From: Kribbella jiaozuonensis | GTDB lineage: Bacteria > Actinomycetota > Actinomycetes > Propionibacteriales > Kribbellaceae | Reading direction: 5' to 3' | Assembly (NCBI RefSeq): GCF_005233875.1 | Contig: NZ_SZPZ01000004.1 | Span: forward strand, 558,001 to 622,000 | Length of the DNA: 64,000 nucleotides | Part shown: piece after piece, positions 1-9,266 of the stretch | Numbering within the stretch: the stretch's first letter is position 1 | Layout: every line of letters starts with the position of its first letter | Notes under the pieces: model-generated | What the model saw: only the letters and a program-made list of their open reading frames with translations | The model's database searches: none | Told to the model about the DNA's origin: nothing | Position numbers and translations under genes: made by a program

Positions 1-671
1 TGATCCAGGAGCAGGCAGCCTTCGAGGCCGTCGAGGCGACCGTCGAGCAGGGCATGACCGCCGCGAGCTACACCCCGCCCCGGCCCGTCGCCGTACCCGC
101 GGACGGAGCCACGCACCGCGCGACGATCGCCTCAATCGACCTCGATGCCGAGCTGGACTACATCACGGCACCGGTCCGGTCGACCGACGTACATCTGCGC
201 GCCACCGTGGTGAACTCGTCGGCCCACACGCTCCCCGCCGGCAAGGCCTCCGTCTTCCACGAGGCCGAGTTCGTCGGCTCGGCCGCACTCCCGCTCTGGG
301 CACCTGGTGAAGATGTCGAGCTCGCGCTCGGCCTCGACGATCGCATCCGCGTCGAGCGCAAGCTGGTACGCCGGGAAGCGAGCAAGGCGACCCTGGGATC
401 AACGCGCCGGCGTCAGGTCGAGTACGAGACCAAGGTCGAGAACCACACCCCGCGCAACGCCCGGATCACGGTCCTCGACCAGTTGCCGGTGGCACGCGAC
501 CACGAGATCACCGTCAAGCCGCTCAGCGCCGAACCCGAGCCGGCCGAGACCACCGACCTCGGCGTCATCACCTGGAAACTCGACCTGCCCGCCGGCAAGG
601 AGACCACGATCAAACTCGCGTTCCGCGTCGACAGCGCCAAGTCCGTCGACCTCACCGGCTGGCGCGAGTAG
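1..671 (+). CDS. DUF4139 domain protein, C-terminal part (5' end outside window)
   Basis: The reading frame is open from base 3, so the gene begins upstream of the window and only about 223 C-terminal residues are seen. The segment is beta-rich and resembles the DUF4139 domain (MuiA-like family): a stretch around LPAGKASVFHEAEFVGSA, then NHTPRNARITVLDQLPV and an ending of the type ITWKLDLPAGKETTIKL. In the family this domain follows a coiled-coil N-terminal half (DUF4140), which would lie upstream. The biochemical function of the family is not established. The gene converges on the PucR-type gene with 4 bases between the stop codons. Confidence 0.75.
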   Translation, partial: IQEQAAFEAVEATVEQGMTAASYTPPRPVAVPADGATHRATIASIDLDAELDYITAPVRSTDVHLRATVVNSSAHTLPAGKASVFHEAEFVGSAALPLWAPGEDVELALGLDDRIRVERKLVRREASKATLGSTRRRQVEYETKVENHTPRNARITVLDQLPVARDHEITVKPLSAEPEPAETTDLGVITWKLDLPAGKETTIKLAFRVDSAKSVDLTGWRE

Positions 672-675
672 CCGC

Positions 676-1851
676 TCAGCTCGTCGTGCGAGCGGCCTCG
701 AGGGCGAGGAGGAGTTCCGCCACCGAGCGGGGATCGTTGAGCGAGCGGCCGGTGCGCTCCTCGATCCGGTGCAGGCGGTGGCGGACCGTGTTGGGATGGC
801 AGTAGAGGAACTCGCCTGTCTCGGTGGCCGAGCCGTTGTGGGTGGACCAGGCTGCCAGCGTGTCGAGCAGGACCTCGCGGTCGTCGGGCGCGAGGTCGTC
901 GAGTCCGCCGAGGACGTTGCGCACGAAGTACTGCATGACATCCGGTGCGGCGACGGCCGCCATCGTCAGCGGGGATTCCTCGAACAACGTCACCGCCGAC
1001 GCGGCCGTCGACCCCGCGAGCGCGACGCGGGCGAACCGTACGGCCTGCCCGGTCGCGTCGAGTTCGTCGTACGGCGGACTCACGCCGACCCGGCCGGTCG
1101 CCGACTTGCTGAGGAAATCGACTAGTACGGCGAGACGCCCGGGCGGCACGCACACGACACCGATCTGTAGCTCGGGCAGCAACCGCCACGCAGAGGCGAG
1201 ACCCACGGACCGCAGCCGCTCTTCCGCCGCCGGCAGCGCCTGCCGACCGACCTCGGGTACCGCCGCCGCCACAACTACGAACGGCCCCTTGTACGGCAGC
1301 CGCAGCAACTCGGCGGCCTCCCAGACCGTCCCGCCGCCAGGCATCCGGCCCTCGAGCAGCGCCTCGACCAACGCCGAGCGCTGCTGATCCTGCTCGAGCA
1401 GCCGCCGCGACTGCACATCGCGGTACGCGTCCGTCATGGCATCGGTGTACGACGACTGCATCTGCCACAACCGGCTCGATGCCAGCACCAGGACCTGATC
1501 AGTGATCCGCGCCGCGGCCGCCTCGGCGCGCACGACGTCCCAGAGGTAACGGGTGCCGACCCGGTACGCCGCCATCACGTCGGCGAGCGGCGCACCCTGC
1601 TCGGCCCGCAGCCGACCGGTCTCGCGCGCCGACACCGGATCCGAACCGTCCCCGATCAGCGACTCGAGCATGAACTCGAAGTTCGCCCCGCACGACGCCC
1701 GCAACGCCTCGGCCGGAACCAGCCTCCCGGTGCGGTAGAACTCGATCTCGGTCTCGATCGAGGACGCCATCGCCTCGATCAGCTCGCCGCCGCGCGCCCG
1801 CAACCGCTCGATCAGGTCCTCGATCTCGGGTTCGTCGGCGCGCCCACTCAT
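676..1851 (-). CDS. PucR/CdaR-type transcriptional regulator, divergent from PHA operon
   Basis: A 391-residue protein. The N-terminal ~170 residues are helical and resemble the RsbRD/sensor N-domain of actinobacterial PucR proteins (RLRAEQGAPLADVMAAYRVG). A central GGDEF-like region follows. The C-terminal PucR-type helix-turn-helix reads ETGEFLYCHPNTVRHRLHR followed by IEERTGRSLNDP. The ATG at 1851 was chosen because the protein begins there with a sensible N-terminus (MSGRADEPEIEDL); a longer open frame runs back through the divergent gene and is a GC shadow. It is divergent from the acyl-CoA synthetase/PHA operon with 132 bases between, so it is the obvious candidate regulator of that operon. 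The effector is unknown. Confidence 0.88.
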   Translation of the reverse strand: MSGRADEPEIEDLIERLRARGGELIEAMASSIETEIEFYRTGRLVPAEALRASCGANFEFMLESLIGDGSDPVSARETGRLRAEQGAPLADVMAAYRVGTRYLWDVVRAEAAAARITDQVLVLASSRLWQMQSSYTDAMTDAYRDVQSRRLLEQDQQRSALVEALLEGRMPGGGTVWEAAELLRLPYKGPFVVVAAAVPEVGRQALPAAEERLRSVGLASAWRLLPELQIGVVCVPPGRLAVLVDFLSKSATGRVGVSPPYDELDATGQAVRFARVALAGSTAASAVTLFEESPLTMAAVAAPDVMQYFVRNVLGGLDDLAPDDREVLLDTLAAWSTHNGSATETGEFLYCHPNTVRHRLHRIEERTGRSLNDPRSVAELLLALEAARTTS

Positions 1852-1983
1852 CTTCGGAGCATAAGCGCCGTTGTTCGCGGCCACAGTCCGAGCGCGCCGA
1901 CGTTGGCCGCCGCCCCATCGGTGAAAACGGCGCCCGGCCGGATGGTGGAACCACAGCCCGAGCCACCCACCCCGGAGCAACCC

Positions 1984-3486
1984 ATGACGAACCTCAGCCT
2001 GAACCTCTCCGAGTCCGCGGCCATGTACCCGGACCACCCCGCCATCCGGCTGGACGACGACGTCCTCCGCTACACCGACCTCGACGACGCCGCTGCCCGC
2101 ATGGTGACCCTGCTCCGCGAGTACGGCGTACAGCCCGGCGACCGGGTCGGACTGATGCTGCCGAACGTCCCCGAGTTCGCGATCGTCTTCTTCGGCGTCC
2201 TGCGGGCCGGCGGGGTCGCCGTACCGATGAATCCGTTGCTGAAGCGGCGCGAGGTCGAGTACTACCTGGCCGACTCCGGGGCGCGCGTGCTCTTCGGTTG
2301 GCACGAGGTCGCCGCCGAGGCCGAGGCCGGAGCGAAGGCGGCCGATGCGCAACTGCTCCCGATCGCACCGCAGGAGTTCCGCGCGCTGGTCGGTGAACGG
2401 GAGCCGGCCGAGCTCGTCAGCCGGGACGGCGACGACACCGCGGTCATCCTGTACACGTCCGGCACGACCGGCCGGCCGAAGGGCGCCGAGCTGACCCACG
2501 CCGGACTCAACACCAACCAGGCCGTCACCGCCCGGACGCTGACCAAGGTCGGCCCGGACGACGTGGTGATGGGCTGCCTGCCGCTGTTCCACGTGTTCGG
2601 GCTGACCTGTGGCCTCAACTCCGCGATCGCCAACGGCGCGACCCTCACCCTGATCCCCCGCTTCTCCCCCGCCAAGGCGCTCGAGGTCATCCAGCGCGAC
2701 AAGGTCACCGTCTTCGAAGGCGTTCCGACCATGTACGCCGCGATGCTCGGCGTACCAAACCGGGACGAGTACGACGTGAGCACGTTGCGCACCTGCGTGT
2801 CCGGTGGGGCCGCGTTGCCGGTCGAAGTACTGCGTGGATTCGAGCAAGCGTTCGGCTGCATCATCCTCGAGGGCTACGGCCTGTCCGAGACCTCGCCGGT
2901 CGCGTCGTTCAACCACCCGGACGCGGTCCGCAAGCCCGGTTCGATCGGTACGCCGATCGAGGGCGTGCGGATGCGGGTCGTCGACGAGAACCGGACGCCG
3001 GTGCAACCTGGTGAGATCGGCGAGATCCAGATCGGTGGCCACAACGTGATGAAGTCCTACTGGAACAAGCCCGACGAAACCGCCGCGACCATCGACGCCG
3101 ACGGCTGGCTGAGCACCGGTGACATGGCCCGGCAGGACGAGGACGGCTACTTCTTCATCGTCGACCGGAAGAAGGACCTGCTGATCCGCGGCGGCTACAA
3201 CGTCTACCCGCGCGAGGTCGAGGAGGTGCTGTACGAGCACCCGGCCGTCGCCGAGGCGGCCGTGGTCGGCATCCCGCACGCGTCGCTCGGCGAGGAGATC
3301 GGCGCCGCCATCGCCCTCAAGGACGGCACGTCGGCGACGCCCGAGGAATTGCGCGACTTCGTCAAGGGCCGGATCGCCGCCTACAAGTATCCGCGGGCCG
3401 TCTGGATCGTCGACGAGCTGCCCAAGGGCCCGACCGGCAAGATCCAGCGCCGCGACGTCGTCGTACCCGAAGGAGTCCTGCGATGA
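1984..3486 (+). CDS. Long-chain acyl-CoA synthetase (AMP-forming), first gene of PHA operon
   Basis: A 500-residue ANL-superfamily adenylate-forming ligase that activates a fatty or hydroxy acid with ATP and CoA. The P-loop-like motif is YTSGTTGRPKGAELTH, the A5 motif is EGYGLSETSP, the A7/A8 region is WLSTGDMARQDEDGYF followed by DRKKDLLIRGGYNVYPREVEE, and the catalytic lysine is in PTGKIQRRD at the C-terminus. The ATG at 1984 is preceded by a GGAG and starts the typical short N-terminus; an upstream in-frame start would overlap the divergent promoter region. The stop overlaps the phaC start (ATGA). Next to PHA genes it may supply CoA-activated monomers or recycle acids released by the depolymerase. 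That role is inferred; substrate chain length cannot be read from sequence. Confidence 0.93.
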   Translation: MTNLSLNLSESAAMYPDHPAIRLDDDVLRYTDLDDAAARMVTLLREYGVQPGDRVGLMLPNVPEFAIVFFGVLRAGGVAVPMNPLLKRREVEYYLADSGARVLFGWHEVAAEAEAGAKAADAQLLPIAPQEFRALVGEREPAELVSRDGDDTAVILYTSGTTGRPKGAELTHAGLNTNQAVTARTLTKVGPDDVVMGCLPLFHVFGLTCGLNSAIANGATLTLIPRFSPAKALEVIQRDKVTVFEGVPTMYAAMLGVPNRDEYDVSTLRTCVSGGAALPVEVLRGFEQAFGCIILEGYGLSETSPVASFNHPDAVRKPGSIGTPIEGVRMRVVDENRTPVQPGEIGEIQIGGHNVMKSYWNKPDETAATIDADGWLSTGDMARQDEDGYFFIVDRKKDLLIRGGYNVYPREVEEVLYEHPAVAEAAVVGIPHASLGEEIGAAIALKDGTSATPEELRDFVKGRIAAYKYPRAVWIVDELPKGPTGKIQRRDVVVPEGVLR

Positions 3487-5162
3487 GCACGCCCGCTGAC
3501 GAGCTCGCCGCCCCGCTCGACCTGCTGCTCACCAGTGCCGCGGTCGGTCCGCTCAGCCGGTTCATGCCGAACGCGGCGTGGGCGCGGATGGCGGCCGGTC
3601 TGGCTGCCCGGCCGCGGACGATGGCACACAGGGTGACGGATCTGGCCGGGGAGCTGGGACAGATCGCGATCGGCCACTCCGACCGTACGCCGTCGCGTCG
3701 TGACCGCCGGTTCGCCGACCCGGCCTGGACGCAGAACCCGGTCCTGCGCCGGATCGTCCAGGCCTACCTGGCCGCCGCCGAGGTTGCGGGCGCACTGCCT
3801 GCCGATGCCGAGCTGGATTGGCGCGATCGGCAACGAATGACGTTCCTGGTCGACAACCTCGTCGAAGCACTTGCCCCAAGCAACAACCCGGCGCTGAACC
3901 CGACGGCCTGGAAGGCATTGATCGACACCGCCGGCCTCAGCAGCGTCGCCGGGGCGCGGAACCTCGTCCGCGACCTGTCGAGCGCACCGCGGGTCCCGAG
4001 CATGGTCGAGCCGACCGCCTTCGAGGTCGGTACGACGGTCGCGGCAACGCCCGGGTCCGTTGTCTTCCGCAACGAGATCCTCGAGCTGATCCAGTACACG
4101 CCGCAGACCGAGAAGGTCCGCACGGTTCCGTTGCTGATCGTCCCGCCCGTGATCAACAAGTACTACGTCGTCGACCTCGCACCGGGCCGGAGCATGGTCG
4201 AGTACTTCGTCCGGCAAGGCCAGCAGGTGTTCACGATCTCGTGGCGGAACCCGGACGCCCGGCACCGCGACTGGGATATCGACACCTACGGGCAGGCGAT
4301 CCTCGACGCGATGGACGCCGTACGGCGGATCACCAGGACCGACAGCACGCACCTGTTCGCGACCTGCTCCGGCGGGATCCTCGCCTCGATGCTGCTCGGT
4401 CATCTCGCCGATCGCGGCGAGCTCGATCGGGTCGCCGGCTTCACGCTGGCGGTATCGGTCCTCGACCAGAGCCGGGCCGGGCTCGCGTCGGCCGCGCTGG
4501 ACGAGCGGATGGCTGCGGCCGCGATCGCATCCTCTGCATCCAAAGGCTTCCTGGACGGTCGTGCGCTGGCGGAGGTGTTCGCCTGGTTGCGTCCGACCGA
4601 TCTGATCTGGAGCTATTGGGTCAACAACTACCTGCAGGGTCGGCCGCCGGCGGCCTTCGACGTACTGTTCTGGAATGCGGACACCACCCGGATGACGGCT
4701 GGGCTGCATCGAGGGTTCGTCGAGCAGGCGATGACGAATGCGCTCACCGAGCCGGGGGCAGCGACGATGCTGGGCTCGCCGGTGGATCTGGCGAAGGTGA
4801 CCACGCCGTCGTACGTGATCGCCGGGATCTCGGATCATATTTGCCCGTGGCAATCGTGTTATCGGAGTACGCAACTGCTCGGTGGTGAGAGCCGGTTCGT
4901 GTTGTCGACGGCGGGTCACATTGCGTCGATGGTCAACCCGCCGGGGAATCCGAAGGCTACCTATCAGGTGAACGACTCGAATCCCGAGGACTCCGACGAG
5001 TGGTTGCGGACAGCAACGACGGAGCAAGGATCGTGGTGGCCGGACTACATCGGCTGGCTCGGGTCGCGGAGCGGTCGGATGAAGGCCGCACCCAAGGCGC
5101 TCGGCGGCGGCGGGCTTGCGCCGCTCGAGGACGCGCCCGGCAGCTATGTGCGGGAGTCCTGA
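3483..5162 (+). CDS. phaC: Poly(3-hydroxyalkanoate) synthase (PhaC, class I/II-like)
   Basis: A 559-residue alpha/beta-hydrolase-fold polymerase that links hydroxyacyl-CoA units into PHA at the granule surface. The N-terminal region (about 1-190) carries PhaC_N-like features such as NPALNPTAWKALIDT. The catalytic cysteine is Cys295 in ATCSGG, the aspartate is Asp451 in AGISDHICPW, and the histidine is His479 in STAGHIASMVNPPGN. The usual lipase-like box is G-x-C-x-G; here the first glycine is alanine. The length matches class I/II single-subunit enzymes rather than the shorter class III/IV PhaC. The start overlaps the ligase stop by 4 bp and phaZ begins 1 bp after the stop, so the genes are very likely one operon. 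No phasin, phaR or phaE partner is nearby. Confidence 0.92.
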   Translation: MSTPADELAAPLDLLLTSAAVGPLSRFMPNAAWARMAAGLAARPRTMAHRVTDLAGELGQIAIGHSDRTPSRRDRRFADPAWTQNPVLRRIVQAYLAAAEVAGALPADAELDWRDRQRMTFLVDNLVEALAPSNNPALNPTAWKALIDTAGLSSVAGARNLVRDLSSAPRVPSMVEPTAFEVGTTVAATPGSVVFRNEILELIQYTPQTEKVRTVPLLIVPPVINKYYVVDLAPGRSMVEYFVRQGQQVFTISWRNPDARHRDWDIDTYGQAILDAMDAVRRITRTDSTHLFATCSGGILASMLLGHLADRGELDRVAGFTLAVSVLDQSRAGLASAALDERMAAAAIASSASKGFLDGRALAEVFAWLRPTDLIWSYWVNNYLQGRPPAAFDVLFWNADTTRMTAGLHRGFVEQAMTNALTEPGAATMLGSPVDLAKVTTPSYVIAGISDHICPWQSCYRSTQLLGGESRFVLSTAGHIASMVNPPGNPKATYQVNDSNPEDSDEWLRTATTEQGSWWPDYIGWLGSRSGRMKAAPKALGGGGLAPLEDAPGSYVRES

Positions 5163-5163
5163 C

Positions 5164-5955
5164 GTGGAGATGCTGACAGTTGCCGGGCATCGGATCCGGT
5201 ACGACGTGCGTCCCGGCGATGCACGTCGTACGCCGCTCGTGCTGTGTTGCGGGATCGGCGCCGGGCTCGAGGTACTGCAGCCGGTGGTCGACCAGCTCGA
5301 CGGCACGGTGATCCGGTTCGACGTACCGGGTGTCGGGGGTTCGCCGACGGGAGTGTTGCCGGCAAGCATTCCGATGCTCGCGTGGATGGTCGACCGGATG
5401 CTGACGCGGCTCGGGTACGGCGAGGTCGACGTACTCGGGCTGTCCTGGGGTGGCGCGCTCGCGCAGCAGCTCGCGTTCCAGCATCGGCGGCGGGTTCGGC
5501 GGCTGGTGCTGGTCAGCACGGGTACCGGCGTACTCATGGTGCCTGGCCGGCCGACGACGCTGCTGAAGATGATCACGCCCCGGCGCTTCGGCGATCCGGG
5601 ATACGCGGCTGGCATGGCGGGCTACTTGTACGGCGGTAGCGCTCGGCAGCACTCCGACACGATTCGGAAGGTCTTCGGCGAGCAGGTACGAGCCGGTTCG
5701 TGGCGTGGATACATGTACCAACTGGCGGCCGGGGCGTGCTGGACCAGTCTGCCGTTCCTCGGGCTGATCCGGCAGCCGACGCTCGTCCTCACCGGAGACG
5801 ACGACCCGATCATCCCGGTCGTCAACGGCCGCATCCTCGCCCGGCTGATCCCTGCGGCCGAGCTGCACATCTATCCCGGCGGGCATGTCGAGCTCGTCAC
5901 CGAGGCGCCGACGCTGGTGCCCGTCATCACGAATTTCCTGAGGAGGACGCTATGA
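5164..5955 (+). CDS. phaZ: Intracellular PHA depolymerase (PhaZ-like alpha/beta hydrolase)
   Basis: A 263-residue alpha/beta hydrolase resembling the intracellular medium-chain-length PHA depolymerases of pseudomonads. Shared features are GIGAGLE near residue 30, FDVPGVGGS at 52-60, LGLSWGGALAQQ with nucleophile Ser94, MVPGRP, the TPRR/YGG segment, TLVLTGDDDPIIP with the acidic residue near 213-214, and His241 in PGGHVEL. It would release hydroxyacids from storage granules. GTG at 5164 lies 1 base after the phaC stop; an ATG two codons downstream is an alternative. The stop overlaps the next gene's ATG. A general esterase is possible, but the position directly after phaC favours PhaZ. Confidence 0.85.
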   Translation: MEMLTVAGHRIRYDVRPGDARRTPLVLCCGIGAGLEVLQPVVDQLDGTVIRFDVPGVGGSPTGVLPASIPMLAWMVDRMLTRLGYGEVDVLGLSWGGALAQQLAFQHRRRVRRLVLVSTGTGVLMVPGRPTTLLKMITPRRFGDPGYAAGMAGYLYGGSARQHSDTIRKVFGEQVRAGSWRGYMYQLAAGACWTSLPFLGLIRQPTLVLTGDDDPIIPVVNGRILARLIPAAELHIYPGGHVELVTEAPTLVPVITNFLRRTL

Positions 5956-7124
5956 CTACCGACCCGATCGACTTCTACGGCCTCGAACTGCTGCTCGACA
6001 ACGCCGACCGCGAGCTCCTGCACGCGGTCCGCGAGTTCGGCGACAAGCAGGTCGCGCCGATCATCAACGAACACTGGACCCGGGCCACCTTCCCGTTCGA
6101 GCTGGTCCCGGCGTTGCGGGACCTGGGCATCGTCGGTACGCCGTACTCCGGGTACGGCTGCCCCGGTCGCAGTTTCCTGCTCGACGGCCTGCTCGCGATG
6201 GAGCTGAGTACGGCGGACCCGTCGATCGCGACGTTCTTCGGCGTACACAGCGGGCTGTCGATGGGCTCGATCTACCTGTGCGGATCGGAGGAGCAGAAGG
6301 AACGGTGGCTGCCGGCGATGGCGCGACTCGAGAAGATCGGCGCGTTCGGGCTCACCGAGCCTGAGGTCGGGTCGGGTGCTTCGCGCGGCCTGCAGACGAC
6401 GGCCCGGCGCGAGGGCGACAGCTGGGTGCTGAACGGTCAGAAGAAGTGGATCGGCAACGCGACGTTTGCCGATCTCACCGTGATCTGGGCGCGGGATGTC
6501 GAGGACGGGCAGGTGAAGGGTTTCGTGGTGGAGAAGGACACACCTGGGTTCACCACGACGAAGCTCGAGGACAAGATGGCGTTGCGCGTCGTACAGAACG
6601 CGCTGATCACGCTGGACGACGTATGCGTGCCTGAGGAGAACAGGTTGGCGGAGGCGAACTCGTTCCGCGATACCGCGAAGGTGTTGTTGATGACGCGGGC
6701 GGGTGTCGCGTGGATGTCGGTCGGGTGTGCGCGCGGGGCGTATCGGCATGCGCTGGCGTATGCGCAGCAGCGCGAGCAGTTCGGCAAGCCGATCGCGTCG
6801 TTCCAGCTCGTGCAGGATCTGCTGGTGCGGATGCTCGCCAACACGACCGCGTCCGCCACGCTGTGCGCGCGGCTTTCCCAGCTGCAGGATGCGGGTGCGG
6901 CGTACGACGAACACGCGTCGCTCGCGAAGATGTTCTGCACGATGCGGATGCGCGAAACCGTCGGCTACGCGCGTGAGCTGCTCGGCGGCAACGGGATCCT
7001 GCTCGAACACAACGTCGGCCGGTTCGTCGCCGACGCCGAAGCCATCTACTCCTACGAGGGCACCCGCGAGATGAACACCCTCATCGTCGGCCGCTCGATC
7101 ACCGGGCACTCGGCCTTCGCGTGA
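5952..7124 (+). CDS. Acyl-CoA dehydrogenase, glutaryl-CoA dehydrogenase-like
   Basis: A 390-residue FAD-dependent acyl-CoA dehydrogenase. Visible are the FAD/substrate segment AFGLTEPEVGSGASR, the loop WVLNGQKKWIGNATFADL, the helix AYAQQREQFGKPIASFQLVQ, the ELLGGNGILLEHNVGRF stretch and the region around the catalytic glutamate, IYSYEGTREMNTLIVGRSI. The ending GRSITGHSAF is like glutaryl-CoA dehydrogenases, but a decarboxylating function is not proven. The ATG at 5952 overlaps the phaZ stop and has AGGAGG upstream. As the last gene of the PHA operon it may feed monomers to, or degrade acids from, the polymer. It converges on the DUF2505 gene with 1 base between stop codons. Confidence 0.9.
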   Translation: MTTDPIDFYGLELLLDNADRELLHAVREFGDKQVAPIINEHWTRATFPFELVPALRDLGIVGTPYSGYGCPGRSFLLDGLLAMELSTADPSIATFFGVHSGLSMGSIYLCGSEEQKERWLPAMARLEKIGAFGLTEPEVGSGASRGLQTTARREGDSWVLNGQKKWIGNATFADLTVIWARDVEDGQVKGFVVEKDTPGFTTTKLEDKMALRVVQNALITLDDVCVPEENRLAEANSFRDTAKVLLMTRAGVAWMSVGCARGAYRHALAYAQQREQFGKPIASFQLVQDLLVRMLANTTASATLCARLSQLQDAGAAYDEHASLAKMFCTMRMRETVGYARELLGGNGILLEHNVGRFVADAEAIYSYEGTREMNTLIVGRSITGHSAFA

Positions 7125-7125
7125 G

Positions 7126-7638
7126 TCAGAGCGAGCCCGACAACCAGGCTCGCGCGACCTCGAACTTCTTCTCCAACCGGACGCGTACGGCGTCGCCCAC
7201 GACCTGCTCGATGCCCTTGCCAACCATCGGCACCGAAGCCGTCACCTGCAGGTCGAACGCCTGGCTGGTCCCCCGCCCGGCCGGCACGATCCGGGTCATG
7301 CCGGTCACCTTCACCGGCACCCCGGTCACCTCACCGTCGACGTCCGCCTCCCGCGCGCCGTCGACGTCGGGCCGGTGCCACACCTTCACCTGCGCCAGCT
7401 CCAACGTGCTCCCGACGAACCGCCGGGCAACCACCGGCACGTCGAACGCCTGCGTCTGCCAGTGACACCGCATCCTCAAGTCGTCACCCGCATCCCCCAC
7501 CACCACGTCGTACGACGGCACCCGCAGCCGCTCGAACACCTGCTCCTGGAACGTGACATCGGTGATCATCGCAAACACTTCCTCCGGAGAGGCGTCGTAC
7601 GACGTGGCGAGCGTCAAATGCATAGTGCACTGAATCAC
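7126..7638 (-). CDS. DUF2505 domain protein
   Basis: A 170-residue protein of the actinobacterial DUF2505 family, a START/SRPBCC-like fold inferred from its pattern of a hydrophobic first strand (LTLATSYDASPEEVFAMITD), then repeated beta strands and a C-terminal amphipathic helix (GDAVRVRLEKKFEVARAWL). The GTG at 7638 overlaps the stop of the upstream acetyltransferase gene by 4 bp, which favours this start; an ATG five codons later is possible. No catalytic motif is visible and the function is unknown. It may bind a hydrophobic ligand. Confidence 0.8.
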   Translation of the reverse strand: MIQCTMHLTLATSYDASPEEVFAMITDVTFQEQVFERLRVPSYDVVVGDAGDDLRMRCHWQTQAFDVPVVARRFVGSTLELAQVKVWHRPDVDGAREADVDGEVTGVPVKVTGMTRIVPAGRGTSQAFDLQVTASVPMVGKGIEQVVGDAVRVRLEKKFEVARAWLSGSL

Positions 7639-8081
7639 AAGCCCAGGCGCATCCGCAGCTTCGGCGATTCCTGGCCCACCACGACGAACCCGAGCCGCTC
7701 GTACAGCTCACGCGCCCGGTTGAGCTCCAACACGTGCAACTCCACAGCGGACGCGCCTGCCGACCTCGCACGATCGACGAGCAGGCGCAACAACGCCGTA
7801 CCCACGCCGCGGCCCTGCACCTCGGGCGCGATCTCGATCCGGGACACGTAGTAGGTGGCGGCATCGGCCGGTGCGGCCTGGATCATCCCGGCCCGCTGTC
7901 CTCCTACCAGGACGATCTCGACGGTCTCCGGCTTGAACCACGCCTGGTGGAACATCCGTTGTACGTCGTCGTCCCACGGGCCCCAGGTCGCCTCGATCAC
8001 GTCGCCGAGCGTGCGGTGGTGCAGGTCGTACAGGAACTCGTTGTCGGCGGGTGTTGCCGGTCTGAGGCGGATATCTTCCAT
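7635..8081 (-). CDS. GNAT family N-acetyltransferase
   Basis: A 148-residue single-domain acetyltransferase. The acetyl-CoA pyrophosphate-binding motif is PEVQGRGVGTALLRLLVD (Q/RxxGxG/A), and the C-terminal LYERLGFVVVGQE segment is typical of the fold. The N-terminus MEDIRLRPATPADNEF is the common first strand, so ATG 8081 was preferred over a start 18 bp upstream. The substrate is unknown. It is translationally coupled to the DUF2505 gene (GTGA overlap). Confidence 0.88.
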   Translation of the reverse strand: MEDIRLRPATPADNEFLYDLHHRTLGDVIEATWGPWDDDVQRMFHQAWFKPETVEIVLVGGQRAGMIQAAPADAATYYVSRIEIAPEVQGRGVGTALLRLLVDRARSAGASAVELHVLELNRARELYERLGFVVVGQESPKLRMRLGL

Positions 8082-8102
8082 GGTGGTTGCTTGGGGCAAG
8101 GG

Positions 8103-9059
8103 TTAGGTGAAGAGGTCGACGAGGGCGGAGCCTCGGGTGGTGCGGCGTACCAGGATGCTCTTGCCCTGGCGGATGCGTTCGACCAGGCCGGCGGACTCCA
8201 GCGTGTTGCAGTGGTGGGTCGCGGTGCTCGGCGCGCAGTTGAGCTCGGCGGCGAGCCGGCTCATGCTCATCGGCTCCGGCAGGCGGCGCAGGATCTCGGC
8301 GCGGACGTGACCGATGACGGTTGCCAGCGCGTCGTCGGACTCGCGGACCGGTAGACCGGCCGGCGACCAGGACGCGAGCGCGCCGGGCAGCGGGTAGCCG
8401 ACCACAACCGCGACCGGATCGCTGTTCTCGACGACCACGGAATCCGGCGCGGAGATCATCGGCGCCAGCACGATCTTCCGATCGCCCACCGGCACCTTCA
8501 CACGTCCGTCCAGCTCGAACCCGCCGCAGTCGAACCGGATCCGCGGTGAGAGCGTGTTCAGCAACGTATGCGCCGCACCCCGATCCAGCAGGCTCTCGTG
8601 CCGGCGCAGTTCGCTGTCGAGCGCCGTACGCGACCGCGACCAGGCGTCCCGACCCGGACCGCTCCACACGTCCGCGAGCGTGTCACCGAGAGCGCGCGAC
8701 CACCGGGCCGGTCGCTCCGCCGCCGCGCGCCAAACCTGTGGGATCCGGTCGCCGTAGATCTCGACGAGATTGCCCCGCAGACCGTCGTTGTGGTTGGACC
8801 GCAGCGCCTCGATCTGGGTCTCCATCGACAGGTCGCCGACCGGCGTCAACGGCGCGACCGAGGACGGGATCTGCCGGCGTTGCCCCGGCTGCGCGAGCAT
8901 CGGCCGCAGCGCCGCCCGGCCGGCCGGCGTGTGCATCACCGAGAGCAGCCTGAGCCGCAGCAGCTTCGGTATCCCCTTGCCGTCGCCGAGCAACGCCTGC
9001 AGCGCCACCGACAGCATCGACAGGTCGGGCACCAGTGCAGACCGCAGTTCGATGGCCAT
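8103..9059 (-). CDS. DUF5937-type winged-helix transcriptional regulator
   Basis: A 318-residue protein. The C-terminal ~75 residues form an ArsR-like winged helix (MSRLAAELNCAPSTATHHCN, then LVERIRQGKSILVRRT). A ~230-residue N-terminal domain resembles the DUF5937 ligand-binding region found in actinobacterial regulators (RSALVPDLSMLSVALQAL, RIPQVWRAAAERPARW). ATG 9059 is preceded by a GGGAGA ribosome site; the longer frame to 9194 has no better start. It lies 21 bp upstream of the acetyltransferase gene on the same strand, so the three genes may form an operon. Ligand and targets are unknown. Confidence 0.82.
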   Translation of the reverse strand: MAIELRSALVPDLSMLSVALQALLGDGKGIPKLLRLRLLSVMHTPAGRAALRPMLAQPGQRRQIPSSVAPLTPVGDLSMETQIEALRSNHNDGLRGNLVEIYGDRIPQVWRAAAERPARWSRALGDTLADVWSGPGRDAWSRSRTALDSELRRHESLLDRGAAHTLLNTLSPRIRFDCGGFELDGRVKVPVGDRKIVLAPMISAPDSVVVENSDPVAVVVGYPLPGALASWSPAGLPVRESDDALATVIGHVRAEILRRLPEPMSMSRLAAELNCAPSTATHHCNTLESAGLVERIRQGKSILVRRTTRGSALVDLFT

Positions 9060-9266
9060 CCTTTTCTCCCGGTCACGCAGGAAGTCGGTCCTTACCCGAT
9101 GGTCAGCCCGGCCGGGGGTCATCGACCAACGTTTCAACGATCCTCGAAGTGTTTCCGGACTTGTTCTCGTGACAGGCCGGAAGGGGAGTGACACGGTGCG
9201 CGACGTTCGGTAACCTTTTCGTGATGTTCACCGCGTAGCTGACTGAGAACGGGGCTTGGGAAGCGC

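Noticed and set aside
3381..5615. A 744-codon minus-strand frame opposite phaC and phaZ
   Set aside because: Antisense shadow of two genes with complete catalytic triads; no domain in its translation.
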